Shown here one piece after another: positions 9,106-18,167 of a stretch of 64,000 nt of DNA. The translations under genes were made by a program, and so were the position numbers. This DNA is from CAWBBA01 sp963741625 (GTDB taxonomy: Bacteria; Desulfobacterota; Desulfomonilia; Desulfomonilales; Desulfomonilaceae). A model generated the notes under the pieces. That model saw only the letters and a list, made by a program, of their open reading frames with translations, ran no database searches and was not told the origin of the DNA. The stretch is from NCBI GenBank assembly GCA_963741625.1, contig CAVUIT010000020.1, positions 1 through 64,000 of the forward strand, read 5' to 3'. How positions within the stretch are numbered: the first letter of the stretch is position 1; every line of letters begins with the position of its first letter.

Positions 9106-9637
9106 TCAGCCCTGGGTGAAACCCAGAGCGGTCGGCTCTTCCCCGCACCAATTAATCAGACTGACACCCTGAAGTTCACGAAGTTCTTGCTTTGGCAGGG
9201 GGCTTTTCAAAAGATGGAGCTTCTCGTGATCGCTGTCACCCAGGAAAAGCCGCGGCATCGGCCGAGTTGCTGGACCGCGTTTCACGTTTCCCTCAAGATC
9301 AAACTCGCTCCCATGGCATGGGCATTCAAAAAGCCCGCGGGTTGGATTCCACTTCTGGCGGCATCCCAGGTGAGTGCAACGGTCGTCGAATGCCATCAAC
9401 TGTTCTGGTTCTTTGCCGTTTCAGGAGCCAAGCGCCGGCGTCGGGTACATGCAACGGCGTATTGAGTTGGAGCCTGTCGAGGACATCTTTGGGGACTTCC
9501 CTCGCCTTACTTTTCCCTATCCTGAAGAACGCGAATCTAGCGAGCCCCCCTGCTCCCATTACGGCCGCCAGGGCGGCAAGCAAAAACAAGAGAGATTTAA
9601 GAAAAAACCGCTTATCAGTCGCCGTCGGCTCAGTCAA
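9106..9637 (-). pseudogene. Rieske [2Fe-2S] protein, split by a frame change
   Basis: The N-terminal part (TTG at 9637; frame to 9326) has a short tail and one membrane helix (FFLKSLLFLLAALAAVMGAG). The C-terminal part in the next frame (to 9106) carries both cluster motifs, CTHLGC and CPCHGSEF, needed for the 2Fe-2S centre. Joining them at about 9420 by adding one A to an AAA run restores a continuous family sequence (AWLLK then NGKEPEQLMAFDDRC). So the gene is a normal Rieske subunit interrupted by a one-base deletion or sequencing error. The 130-base space between its stop and cytochrome b shows no certain gene. A TTG at 9664 overlaps a repeat remnant and is a less likely start. Confidence 0.85.
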
Positions 9638-9720
9638 AGTAGTCTCTTGAAGAAGTGTTTGCAATAATTAGGATTTGTTGAAGGGGTGCCGTGTTGACTC
9701 GGTCTCGCCGGACAGAGGCT

Positions 9721-9805
9721 GTCATTGCGAGCGCAGCGAAGCAATCTCGCGGTGTTGCAGAACAGACGCTGGAGATTGCTTCGTCGCTTCGCTCCTCGCA
9801 ATGAC
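9721..9805. repeat. Long palindromic repeat, family B copy 1
   Basis: Begins GTCATTGCGAGCGCAGCGA and ends with the near-complement (TCGCTCCTCGCAATGAC), about 85 bp in all. A second copy is at 32205-32292. This is a well-known type of dispersed bacterial intergenic palindrome. It separates the small secreted protein gene from the Rieske gene. Confidence 0.85.
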
Positions 9806-9860
9806 ATGACTCGCGTGCTGGCCGCGTCACGGATTTGAAAACTAATTGCGGGACACCAAG

Positions 9861-10115
9861 CTAACAGCCCTCAGCAGGCGGCTTGGCAGGCTTGCTTGCC
9901 GATCCTGCGGCCTTCATTGAATTTTCAGCATCCGCTTTGGTTTTGAAGGGGCCTTTGACAATCGCCTTCGCATCAGCCGGCTTCTTGTCCACCACGGAGA
10001 CCTTTCCCGAAGCATCCTTGACCACATAAAAATCGTCCGCAACAGCCAGAGTAGCCATGCCGAAAGCAACCAAAGCAACCAGAATTACGGCCAACTTCAC
10101 CATCTTGTTCATCAT
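9861..10115 (-). CDS. Small secreted protein of unknown function
   Basis: 84 residues. The start ATG at 10115 has AAGGAGG 6 bases upstream. A clear signal peptide (VKLAVILVALVAFGMATLAVA, cut near ADD) leaves a mature peptide of about 59 residues beginning DDFYVVKDASGKVSVVDKKP, followed by a Lys/Ala-rich tail with a C-terminal cysteine (PPAEGC). I do not recognise a family with known function; the start of the mature part resembles small periplasmic proteins found beside other deltaproteobacterial transport genes. It sits directly after the second YeeE gene, so it may serve the same sulfur-related function. Confidence 0.75.
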   Translation of the reverse strand: MMNKMVKLAVILVALVAFGMATLAVADDFYVVKDASGKVSVVDKKPADAKAIVKGPFKTKADAENSMKAAGSASKPAKPPAEGC

Positions 10116-10178
10116 ACAGCCCTCCTTAAATGTAATTAACAGCAGTTCTTAGCATGAAACGTACATTTTTTGCCCGTA

Positions 10179-10779
10179 TTATTTGTCGTACGGGGCCCAT
10201 TTTTCAGCCAGGCCCGCGAGCCAAAAGGCCATGAGTGCCATCACTACGATCGCGGCGGCCATCAACTCTCTACTTATCCCGAACTCCTGCCACAAGGTGA
10301 CCCTCCCCAATGGAGAACTCAGGTAGAAGTCGCTCCAGGCCGGAAATCCCGCGGCAAATACCCAGATGCCCAGCGATCATGCCCAACATATATACGAGCG
10401 CGTCCAGTTTCCCCGACACTATCCCGACCGCGGAGGTGCCCGGGCAATACCCCCCGATCAGAAAACCGAGGCCGAACAAAATGCCTCCTACGAGCTGGGG
10501 CCACAAGTACGTTTGAAGCAACGAAGAATCGAGGAGCATCGAGTAGTCGAACAGGCCGATCCAACTCAGGACAATCAAGCCGACCATTGCCGTGACCATG
10601 GCTGAAAACATTACTTTCAAGACCCGCATGTCCCTGAAATAGAAGATGTTGGTGAGATTGCGGGAATCACCGAAACCTGCTCTCTCCAAAACGAAGCCGA
10701 AGAGAATTCCTACGCCCAGCGCTACCCAGAGGCTGGTTCCGTACCCGAAGGCGTCAACAAGATAAAGAGGACCGCTCAT
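10179..10779 (-). pseudogene. YeeE/YedE (DUF395) sulfur-transport protein, second copy, frame broken near C-terminus
   Basis: From the ATG at 10779 (overlapping the stop of the upstream YeeE gene as ATGA) the protein runs with several helices and the family signature GGILFGLGFLIGGYCPGTS, including the conserved cysteine of the G-x-CPGT motif implicated in thiosulfate passage. After LDALVYMLGMIAG the frame drifts into a spurious end at 10270. Removing one G from GGG at about 10372 restores GIWVFAAGFPAWSDFYLSS and a final helix, then KWAPYDK and a stop at 10179. So the gene is either disrupted in its last quarter or carries a sequencing error. Partner of the neighbouring YeeE gene: paired halves are usual for these transporters. 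Confidence 0.85.
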
Positions 10780-11303
10780 GACCACTCCCTCCTGACAAAG
10801 TAGGCGGCAGCAAACGCGGTGGCGAACACTGCCATCATAAACACCCAACTACCCACCACCATTGTTGCTCCTCCGCTCAGTGCTTGGCCGCTCGTACACC
10901 CCATGGCAAAACGAGTCCCTATGCCGCCAATAATCCCTCCGCCGAAGGCCATGCCCAATCGCAAGCCGACGCTCGCGGTGGGCCCTCTGCCAACGCCGGG
11001 CCGGAATCTGCGCGCGGTCAATACGGCAATCAGCCCACCGATAAAGACACCAACCACCTCTATGACCATCCAGTTCACGAGCGGGTGTTTGCCTCCAGGT
11101 TTGTAGAATTCCTTATAATACGGGTTTTGTTCCACAGCAGTCGGGGCCACTTCGTGCGCAATTACTGCTGAAGCACGCGCAACAGCGCCCGAAGCCCCCA
11201 GCCCCGTCCCCATGAGATAAAACGTCAGCAACAGCACCAAGCCAAGGGCTATTCCAGCCACGTACGGATTCCAGAATCCCTTGGCATATTCCAAGTCTCT
11301 CAT
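10776..11303 (-). CDS. YeeE/YedE (DUF395) sulfur-transport protein, first copy
   Basis: 175 residues starting MRDLEYAKGFWNPYVAGIALG, with GGAGG 8 bases upstream of the ATG at 11303. Four to five hydrophobic helices are visible and the family motif RFAMGCTSGQALSGGA contains the conserved membrane cysteine (GC-T-S-G). Family members (for example TsuA) import thiosulfate; others work with sulfurtransferases. Here the gene sits between a polysulfide/thiosulfate reductase-like enzyme and a Rieske/cytochrome b pair, which suggests movement of a sulfur compound across the inner membrane. The stop overlaps the next start, implying translational coupling. The open frame extends upstream to 11525 but lacks a sensible start there. 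Confidence 0.9.
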   Translation of the reverse strand: MRDLEYAKGFWNPYVAGIALGLVLLLTFYLMGTGLGASGAVARASAVIAHEVAPTAVEQNPYYKEFYKPGGKHPLVNWMVIEVVGVFIGGLIAVLTARRFRPGVGRGPTASVGLRLGMAFGGGIIGGIGTRFAMGCTSGQALSGGATMVVGSWVFMMAVFATAFAAAYFVRREWS

Positions 11304-11326
11304 CGTCTCTCCTCCCGTATGAGCAA

Positions 11327-11758
11327 TTATTTCCCTTCTTTGGCCTCGGTGTCGTTGCCCGATTCCTTTGGAACAGGAGCCGACTTCTTGAACTGCGCCT
11401 CTGCCTTCACTGTCTCGGGCACACCAAGGCTTTGAATCGTGACCTTCTGAGATACCATCTCTTGCCAGAGCTTTGGAGATGGATCGTTCACGGGCAAATC
11501 CGTCGGGCATGGTCTCAGCCACCATAAGCCGAACTGGAACATGCCCGCTACGAGAACAGCGATCAAAGATACAATCACCGCTGTCACCAGGCCCGCCGTT
11601 ATCATCCGACCTCGCTTATGGTTCAAGGAAGCTTGTGCTAGGACCGGCTCATCTTCGGGACTTGTCTCTGCCGCGGTATGCTGCTCCTCCGGTCTATCTT
11701 CTGTGGATCCCTCGACGGCTTCAATATCTGGTGAACTGCTTTTTTCTTCTTCTCCCAT
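11327..11758 (-). CDS. Single-helix membrane protein of unknown function
   Basis: 143 residues from the ATG at 11758 (AAGGA 8 bases upstream). The N-terminal 55 residues are acidic and disordered in character (many Glu, Asp, Ser), followed by one membrane helix (MITAGLVTAVIVSLIAVLVAG) and a C-terminal region of about 65 residues with CPTDLPVNDPSPKLWQEM, ending in a charged tail. I recognise no family. Its place between NrfD and YeeE in a tightly packed series (47 bases to NrfD, 23 to YeeE) suggests an accessory or assembly subunit of the same membrane complex. Confidence 0.7.
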   Translation of the reverse strand: MGEEEKSSSPDIEAVEGSTEDRPEEQHTAAETSPEDEPVLAQASLNHKRGRMITAGLVTAVIVSLIAVLVAGMFQFGLWWLRPCPTDLPVNDPSPKLWQEMVSQKVTIQSLGVPETVKAEAQFKKSAPVPKESGNDTEAKEGK

Positions 11759-11805
11759 GGCTCTATCCTTTCCGTTCAACGCAACCGTTTCGCTCCGATA
11801 TCAAG

Positions 11806-12694
11806 CTAAGATATTATCTGAGGAGGCGTACCCGAAAAAACAATGAGTGCTCTCAGGCTCATGCCGCCGACCAACACACACAAGTCCGCGGCCACAACCA
11901 GGTATTTGGACATCTCACCATATTCAAGGTATTCCACTATGCTCAGCAGGAATGGGACAAGGATTCCCACCATCACAACCAGCGCCCAGAAGTACGGGCT
12001 CAAAAACCCCGAGAGCAAAATATTTGCAGATGCGGCTGCCTCAACAGAGCGTGTCAATGACATGAAAATAAACATCATAAGCACAACCGCTTCGATGGCG
12101 AGAAATATGACGTGGCCCAGCGCGAAATTCGATAAAGTTCGAATGGTGCTGATATCGATGATTGCCGCACCGATCATGGCAACGGCCAAGCCGGTGGACA
12201 TGGCTGACGCCATGAAGAGCACAGGCATAACCGGGGTGTTCCAGAAGGGGACACCGTTCACGACCGCAATGAGCACACCGGTATAGCCGGCTGTACCTGA
12301 CAGCGAGAATGCTCCCAATAATTTCAAGATGCCGTACGTATTTCTTCGCGTACCGGCCCACAAACGATATTTCATTGAGCGCGGCTCCATAGAGAAGCGC
12401 TACCGGAATGAAAGCCGATAGGACTATGACACCCCACGTGATCATGCTCGTGACGTTGCTAATAAGATAAATCTGGCGCCACGGCTGCCAGAAACCTGCT
12501 TCGAGGTCAAATACCAGGCAAGCAGTGCCGACAATCACGAGAGGCCCTGAAGCGATCGACCCCGCCCGTGCCAAAGCTTTGGACCAATCAGGGGCCAGAA
12601 GGTCGCAAGCCACGGCCGCCAGAAATGCGCCGGAACCAGCGCCGGCCAGAAAAAGATACGAGATGATCAACCATCCCCACGCGCTTTCAGGCAT
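11806..12694 (-). pseudogene. NrfD/PsrC-like membrane subunit, split by a 4-base duplication
   Basis: Start ATG at 12694 follows AGGAG and lies two bases after the stop of the ferredoxin gene. The frame gives MPESAWGWLIISYLFLAGAGSGAF, the characteristic first helix and G-A-G motif of NrfD/PsrC proteins, which pass quinol electrons to a periplasmic molybdoenzyme. The frame is lost around 12336; the next frame (to 11806) supplies helices beginning GILKLLGAFSLSGTAGYTGV. The junction holds CGTA twice in tandem; with one copy the two parts join as RYAKKYGILKLLG. A 4-base duplication is not a typical single-base sequencing slip, so this may be a genuine mutation. About eight helices in total, as usual. 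Confidence 0.87.
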
Positions 12695-12696
12695 GG

Positions 12697-13239
12697 TCAA
12701 CTCCTTTTGTAGAAAATTTTGGGACGCGTGTTGAGGTCCGGCCGCAACGGCTCGGCCCTGTGCTGTGCTATAAACCGAGAAATCCGGCTGTTGGGGTCAT
12801 CCAGGTCTCCAAATATCCTCACCTGTGTGGGACACGTGGTTACACAGGCGGGCTCGCCTCCCTGCCGAACCAGGTCGATGCAGAACCAACACTTGACTAC
12901 AATGCCTTCGTGGTGGTCAAGGGTACGCACCTTATAAGGGCAGGCCTCTATGCAGTACTTGCAGCCGACGCATCGGTTGCGGTGGACCAGCACCACCCCT
13001 TCAGGCGAAGTGTAGATAGCGCCTGTCGGGCACACTCTCTGACAAGGCGCGTCCTCACATTGGTTGCACTGCAAGGGAATGAACTCCTTGCCAAAAGACG
13101 GGTTCACTCCTCGCTCTTTTTCCTTGATCCAGTTGAAGGATTGGCGATATTCCAGGGTCTGCTGATTCTGGCAGGCAACGCGGCACGAATGACACCCGAT
13201 GCACTTGGTTGTATCTATTGCGATTCCATAGCGAGGCAT
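12697..13239 (-). CDS. Four-cluster ferredoxin subunit (NrfC/PsrB/DmsB-like)
   Basis: 180 residues from the ATG at 13239, which has GGGAG 6 bases upstream. Sixteen cysteines are arranged as four [4Fe-4S] sites: CIGCHSCRVAC, CNQCEDAPCQRVC, CVGCKYCIEAC and CWFCIDLVRQ with two later cysteines (CVTTC). This is the electron-transfer subunit linking a molybdopterin oxidoreductase to a NrfD-type membrane anchor. Tight spacing with both neighbours confirms a three-subunit complex. The reading frame is intact, unlike both partners. No signal peptide, so it is expected to be carried out with the Tat-bearing catalytic subunit. Confidence 0.95.
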   Translation of the reverse strand: MPRYGIAIDTTKCIGCHSCRVACQNQQTLEYRQSFNWIKEKERGVNPSFGKEFIPLQCNQCEDAPCQRVCPTGAIYTSPEGVVLVHRNRCVGCKYCIEACPYKVRTLDHHEGIVVKCWFCIDLVRQGGEPACVTTCPTQVRIFGDLDDPNSRISRFIAQHRAEPLRPDLNTRPKIFYKRS

Positions 13240-13374
13240 GTTTATCTCCCGCAAGGTTCTATGTGGGTTAAGAAAATCCGTTTACTCTCCCCGCTTAGCA
13301 GGGGGCTTGGGGCGGTGCTGAATCACTCCGCTCTGCGCATCCGCCCGAAAAACTTCGAGCCCAAGATTCCAGCC

Positions 13375-15571
13375 CTACGTCTTTTCCACCCTGACAATGA
13401 TTTCGCCCGACATAGTGTGCCCGAGGACCGGCTCAAAGTACGTGGGCAAAAAGTCGTTGTACGACATGACCGTACCCGAAGCCGGTGCGCAGGTTCCTGG
13501 AAAAAACCCCATAGCCGCTCGGAAGAAAGACGCACTCCGGATGAATCCCGTCCGTCACCCTTGCTCTGGCCCTGCCCTTCCCAATCGTCGAGCTGAGCGT
13601 CATGCAGTCACCATCTTTTATGCCGAGAGCTTTGGCCCTCTCCTTGTGAATCCAAACCCTTCCCCAATCATTGAGAGTTGTGATCTCTTTCAGGTAAGGT
13701 TGGTTGATCGTCCTAGCGTGGGTGTGATGCGCCTGCTTACCGTGAATGAGACGGAAGGAGTGAGCATCATTCTTGTCCGGCATCACAAGCGGCTCCTCCC
13801 ACACCGGCACCGCCTGAAGATTCAGGTCCCGCATCGTGGATGAAACGAATTCCAGCTTGCCGCTGGGGGTCTCGAATTTGGGCTCGCCCGGCTTCCATTT
13901 GCCTCCCAGATCGATCACACCGTCTTTCTTCAACTGTTCCAGTGTCACTCCCAGGGACGCCAGTGCGGCGTTGTTCCAGTCCTCAAGCGTGAAGTTAAAG
14001 TATTGGCCAATACCAAGATGCGGAGCCATCTCTATGAGAATGTCCGCGAGCGGCTTCGTATCGTACAGAGGTTTAATTACGGCCTGCCTTATGGCCACTT
14101 GTTTGCTGCTGTAACAATGGTTGTTGTGAACTACGTCGTCCCGTTCCAGGTAATAAGATTCCGGAAGAATGTAGTGAGAAACGGAAGCAGTCTCGGAGAG
14201 CACATAGTCGAAGCTGACCAGAAGCTCCAACTTCCTGTAACCCTCGATTACCCTCGCGGGGTTCGGATTGGTCCGCAGGGGATTGTTGTGATAAACAAAA
14301 CCGGCCTTCAGCTTGCCTTCGATTGCCAACTCCGGGATGGCCTGAGACAGGCCGTGACCCATTGGAGTGAGCGGGTAACGCTCGGGATCGGCGCTCCCAT
14401 CTACCATAGGACCCTCGGCTTTCGGAGGCGTGGGAAACTTGTCCGGATTTAGCTTCCCCAACTTGACCTTTGGAGGTTCAAAGAGCCCGCCAAGCTGATT
14501 GTAATTCCCCATGAGGCCGTTGACGCAGGCCACCGCCCTCACGAGTTGTAGGCTGTTCTTGTACTGCGTACCCATGGCGCCGTGATACCCGACGTGGATC
14601 AGGGACCTAGGTGCAGCCGCGGCCATCTCCAGTGCCAGTTGCACGATGACCCCCTGCGGCACTGAGGTTTTTTCCTCCGCCCACGCTGGGGTATAGGGTT
14701 CCATCTCCCGGGCAAATTCTTCGAACCCCTCGGTGTACTTTTCCACAAAATCCTTTTGATAGAGATTCTTTTTGATTATCAAGTGCGCCACGGCAAGCAT
14801 CAGCGCCAGGTCCGTGCCAGGTCTGATCCGTATCCACTGGTGAGCCATTGCTGCCGATTCGCTGAAGCGAGGGTCCAAAACCACGATGCGAGCCCCGCGA
14901 TCACGTCCTGAAGCCATGTCCTTGAGCTGTCTCAATTGCAGCCCCGCCGCAGGATTACGTCCTAGCAACATGATGAAACGTGCGTTTTCGAAGTCATGCT
15001 CAGGCTTGGCAGACCCCACGGTAAGCCACCAACCGATGTTCCTCGGAAGAAAGCAGGTACTGGCATGCGAGAAGACGTTAGGCGACCCAAGCGAACTCAT
15101 GAATAGATGGCCCATAGCGGCATTGCCTTCCGGATACTGAAGCCAGAAGAGGGACTCGGGGCCGTGTTCCCCGGAGATCTGTTTTACTTTTGCCCCGATC
15201 TCGCTGTAGGCCTGCTCCCAGGAGATGGGCTCAAACTTGTTGGGCCCCACCCTCTTAAGGGGTGATTTGATCCGATCTTTGCTGTAGACCTCATGCAAGA
15301 GAGCGTGTCCCTTGGCGCAGATGCGGCCCATGTTGTTACCCGCGATGGGATTGCCTTCCGCTTTCCATATTCGGCCCCCTCGCGTGTACACGTTGATCGC
15401 GCACCAGTTGCCGCACCCGTCGCAGAGGGTTGGCGTCACCTTGATCTCGGGGGAGCCTTTCGCTTTGGAGGCCCACGAGTTAAAGCCAATGTACGAGCCG
15501 GCTACTATAGAAGCCCCGCCGGCCGCGGAGCTGACGAGGAATTTTCTGCGGGTGATGCCTTGCCTTTTCAT
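13375..15571 (-). pseudogene. Molybdopterin oxidoreductase, Psr/Phs/Ttr-like catalytic subunit, frame broken near C-terminus
   Basis: Start ATG at 15571 has GGAGG upstream. A Tat signal (ITRRKFLVSSAAGG) leads into CDGCGNWCAINV and a later RICAKGH, the cysteines of the [4Fe-4S] cluster, then the molybdopterin-binding domains. Overall similarity is to polysulfide, thiosulfate and tetrathionate reductases; the substrate is not certain. At about 13467 an extra C shifts the frame to a false end at 13433; without it the protein continues GYG-MSYNDFLPTYFEPVLGHT and ends GEIIVRVEKT at 13375, as the family does. First gene of the respiratory cluster. 341 bases without a gene lie upstream and should hold the promoter. 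Confidence 0.92.
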
Positions 15572-15913
15572 GGTGCCTCCGCCGGGGTGCAAGATCTTAG
15601 ATATGAGGTTATTTGAATATTAATATTATGTCAAGAGATTTTTGGCGCCACGAAACAAATATTCTTCGCGGAATAACCGAAGAATGAAGTCGCTCGACTG
15701 CTCAAAAAAATTGATCGGTTATGCCCATACGCCAACAGGCGCATGGCTCCAGGACGCATCTATGCTCGGCAGCTTAATCCATTAAATCCTCATAAGCCCT
15801 GTACTAAGGGTGTAAGGGAAATCCCTTTTCCAAAGGGGGAATGGAGGGAAGCGGAAAGTCGGTCGGAACCCGATGTGGCGTCAGTCCGTTTCTAGAGCAC
15901 CATAGGCATAACA
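15572..15913. other. Intergenic region upstream of the respiratory cluster
   Basis: 342 bases between the molybdoenzyme start and the thiL stop. It is AT-rich next to the molybdoenzyme start (around 15600-15640, with TTAATATTATGTCAAG), consistent with its promoter. A short inverted stretch (AAATCCCTTTTCCAAAGGGGG) lies around 15820. No gene seen. Confidence 0.5.
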
Positions 15914-16921
15914 CTATCGCTGTTTGAAGTGATCCCAACCGTGTGGAGTCAGATCCTGCCGACTGCCGTCATTTCTCACCAATTCCATTCCAGCACCCGC
16001 GACAAACTTGCCTATGGGGAACAGGTCCCGGCCCTCCGCTTCAAACTGTTTCTGAAGATCTTCGATTAAACCCGGCTCAACAGCCGCGAGGAGCACGTAG
16101 TCCTCACCACCGTTAAGCACCCAATCAAGAGGGTCTTTCCCGATAGCCCGTGCAGCCTGAGACAAGATTTCTCCTATGGGAAGCTGAGACTCATGCACCA
16201 CCGCACCCAGCCCCGAATCGCGGCAGATATGACCAAGATCAGACGAGAGGCCGTCGGAGACATCGATGGCCGCGGTACAAGCATGGGAGCGAGCCAATAA
16301 GCGACCTTCCTCGACATGGGCGCGGGGTTCAAGATGCGACGCCACAAGACGTCGGGCGATCTCACGCGTCATTGGGGACGAGCTCAGAAGAATATCCAAG
16401 CCAGCCCCCGATTCCCCCGTGGGACCGGTGAGTACTATGATATCGTTCGCGCGGGCAGTATGGCGGAAAAGAACTTCATCGGCAGGTACCAGGCCCGTAA
16501 CCGCTATATTTATCGCGAAGTCGCCCTTGGAGCCGGTGGTGTCTCCACCAAGAAGATTGACATCAAAGGTACGGGCAATATCGGCCATTCCTCGGTATAG
16601 GCCGTCCAACCATTCCAGGTCTGTCGTTTCGGGTATGGCGAGGCTGACGAACGCATCTCTGGGTATCCCTCCACATGCGGCGATATCTGATAGGTTTGCA
16701 GTCAAGGCTTTGGCCCCAATCACCTCTGGTGAGGCCCAATTCATAAAGAAATGCACCCTCTCCACCAGAAGATCTGTGGTTACCAGCAGGTGCTCGGGTC
16801 CCCCAATTGAAATTACAGCGCAGTCATCCCCGATCCCCTTCACCACTCCTTCGGAACGGAAACTACCCAGGGGAGCTATCCGGTCGATGAAGCCGAATTC
16901 TCCTATCTCTTTGAGTTTCAT
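15914..16921 (-). CDS. thiL: Thiamine-monophosphate kinase
   Basis: 335 residues from the ATG at 16921 (MKLKEIGEFGFIDRI). ThiL phosphorylates thiamine monophosphate to the diphosphate cofactor in the cytosol. GIGDDCAVI is the conserved ATP/metal loop, TTDLLVERVHF and NLSDIAACGG follow as in the family, and GGDTTGSKGDFAINIAVTG is the second nucleotide segment. IDVSDGLSSDLGHI is the C-terminal substrate loop. Length is typical. An open frame continues upstream to 17155 but contains a repeat (16989-17031), so a start there is unlikely. Downstream of lpxL on the same strand with a 241-base gap. Confidence 0.95.
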   Translation of the reverse strand: MKLKEIGEFGFIDRIAPLGSFRSEGVVKGIGDDCAVISIGGPEHLLVTTDLLVERVHFFMNWASPEVIGAKALTANLSDIAACGGIPRDAFVSLAIPETTDLEWLDGLYRGMADIARTFDVNLLGGDTTGSKGDFAINIAVTGLVPADEVLFRHTARANDIIVLTGPTGESGAGLDILLSSSPMTREIARRLVASHLEPRAHVEEGRLLARSHACTAAIDVSDGLSSDLGHICRDSGLGAVVHESQLPIGEILSQAARAIGKDPLDWVLNGGEDYVLLAAVEPGLIEDLQKQFEAEGRDLFPIGKFVAGAGMELVRNDGSRQDLTPHGWDHFKQR

Positions 16922-16988
16922 ACCAACTACCGCAGCCTGAGATCCACAACGAAGCATGAAAGCCGGATTTAACAGGTAGGTCAGTCCT

Positions 16989-17031
16989 TGTCCGACGCAA
17001 TCGGCGGCGACGGGCCGCCCTACAGGTCGGG
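16989..17031. repeat. Family C dispersed repeat, copy 3 (diverged)
   Basis: CGACGCAATCGGCGGCGACG followed by GGCCGCCCTACAGG closely resembles the right half of repeats at 61270 and 62738. It lies between lpxL and thiL. Confidence 0.55.
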
Positions 17032-17162
17032 CTTGAAAGCTACTACAAGGCGTGAAAATGATTGAAACATTGGTGCCACGGACGTGCCGGCTCGTCCGTG
17101 CACGGATGCATCCCACGGGACACTTCCGTGACACCATGGGTGCGCTCTCACTCAAGGCTGTA

Positions 17163-18167
17163 TCAAGGCTTTTTCGGGCCTAGCAGTCCGCCGGCTTCCG
17201 TTGCCGGTCCGGCCACACGATGTCGAGAGCGTCTGCGCGAGGGTTTACGCCGCCACTTTCTCTGAAGCCAGAAACCCTGTTCGGGACTGATACGTAGCCA
17301 CTGTTCGAACAAGTCATGAAACTGCTGACTGACCGTTGCAAGATCTAGGCGCGGGTCGTCAGTGGTCCGGATGCGGATCTCTTCACCGAATATGCTCTGA
17401 TAACGGCCGTCTTCGCGCCGGTATGTGCATAGCGGCAAGATTCGGGCCTCCCCGTCAATGGCAATCTTCGCAAACACCTCGTTGGCCGCCGCCTGGGTCC
17501 CAAAGAAATCGACAAATATCCCTCTCTCCGGGTCACCCCTTTGGTCGGCCAAAAAAGCCACCATTTCCCCGCCTCGGAGAAATTGGATCATATCTTTAAC
17601 TATGCCCTTGTGAGGAAAAGTCTTGATTCCAGTCTCTTTCCCGGCTCGACTAAAGAAGTATCGAGAAAGAAATGGGTTCTTGAGGCCTGTAACGATCACG
17701 TTCAACCGGATCCCCAGGAATTTTACCGTGGCCGCGCTGACTTCGAAACAACCGAAATGAGAGTTCAACAGGCATATGCCGTCATTTCCCGGCATCATGG
17801 CCAAATCGTACGGCAGGCTTCCCTCGAGGACTATGCGTTCGGCCATTTCCTTTTGGCTCCACCGCCTTATCCGGAAGAATTCCACCGCTACCAACCCGAC
17901 GTGCTCGAAACTTTTACGGGCGGTGCGGACAATCCATTCATGTCCATGTTCCCGGCCGAACGCTATGGTAAGATTCTCAATGGCAGCTTCGCGGCGGTCC
18001 GGGAAGAGAATATAGACCAGTCTCCCAAGAAAGCGGCCGAATGCGAGGGCTGTGTGTTCAGGAAGCAGGTTGAAGATTTCTTCCAGGAAACGAACCAGGA
18101 GGTAGGTGGAATAATCAATAAAGAGGCTGAATTTTAGTTGTCTCTTCGTGTCGTGCTGGGTATTCAT
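17163..18167 (-). CDS. Lipid A biosynthesis acyltransferase, LpxL/HtrB family
   Basis: 334 residues. The family transfers an acyl chain from acyl-ACP to Kdo-lipid A precursors at the inner face of the cytoplasmic membrane. The N-terminus has a membrane-associated helix region; the catalytic H-x4-E motif is visible as LNSHFGCFE, and LADQRGDPERGIFVDFFG matches the second conserved block. The C-terminal 25 residues are Arg-rich (KWRRKPSRRRSRHR) and end GLLGPKKP, somewhat longer than usual. Start ATG at 18167 overlaps the stop of the FHA-cyclase gene, so it is translated together with the signalling block. The rest of lipid A synthesis is at 34-44 kb. Confidence 0.9.
   Translation of the reverse strand: MNTQHDTKRQLKFSLFIDYSTYLLVRFLEEIFNLLPEHTALAFGRFLGRLVYILFPDRREAAIENLTIAFGREHGHEWIVRTARKSFEHVGLVAVEFFRIRRWSQKEMAERIVLEGSLPYDLAMMPGNDGICLLNSHFGCFEVSAATVKFLGIRLNVIVTGLKNPFLSRYFFSRAGKETGIKTFPHKGIVKDMIQFLRGGEMVAFLADQRGDPERGIFVDFFGTQAAANEVFAKIAIDGEARILPLCTYRREDGRYQSIFGEEIRIRTTDDPRLDLATVSQQFHDLFEQWLRISPEQGFWLQRKWRRKPSRRRSRHRVAGPATEAGGLLGPKKP

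Noticed and set aside
8957..9151. 64-codon frame between the Rieske and cytochrome b genes
   Set aside because: The sequence looks protein-like in places, but no start site or family match supports it; could be a further shift of the Rieske C-terminus.
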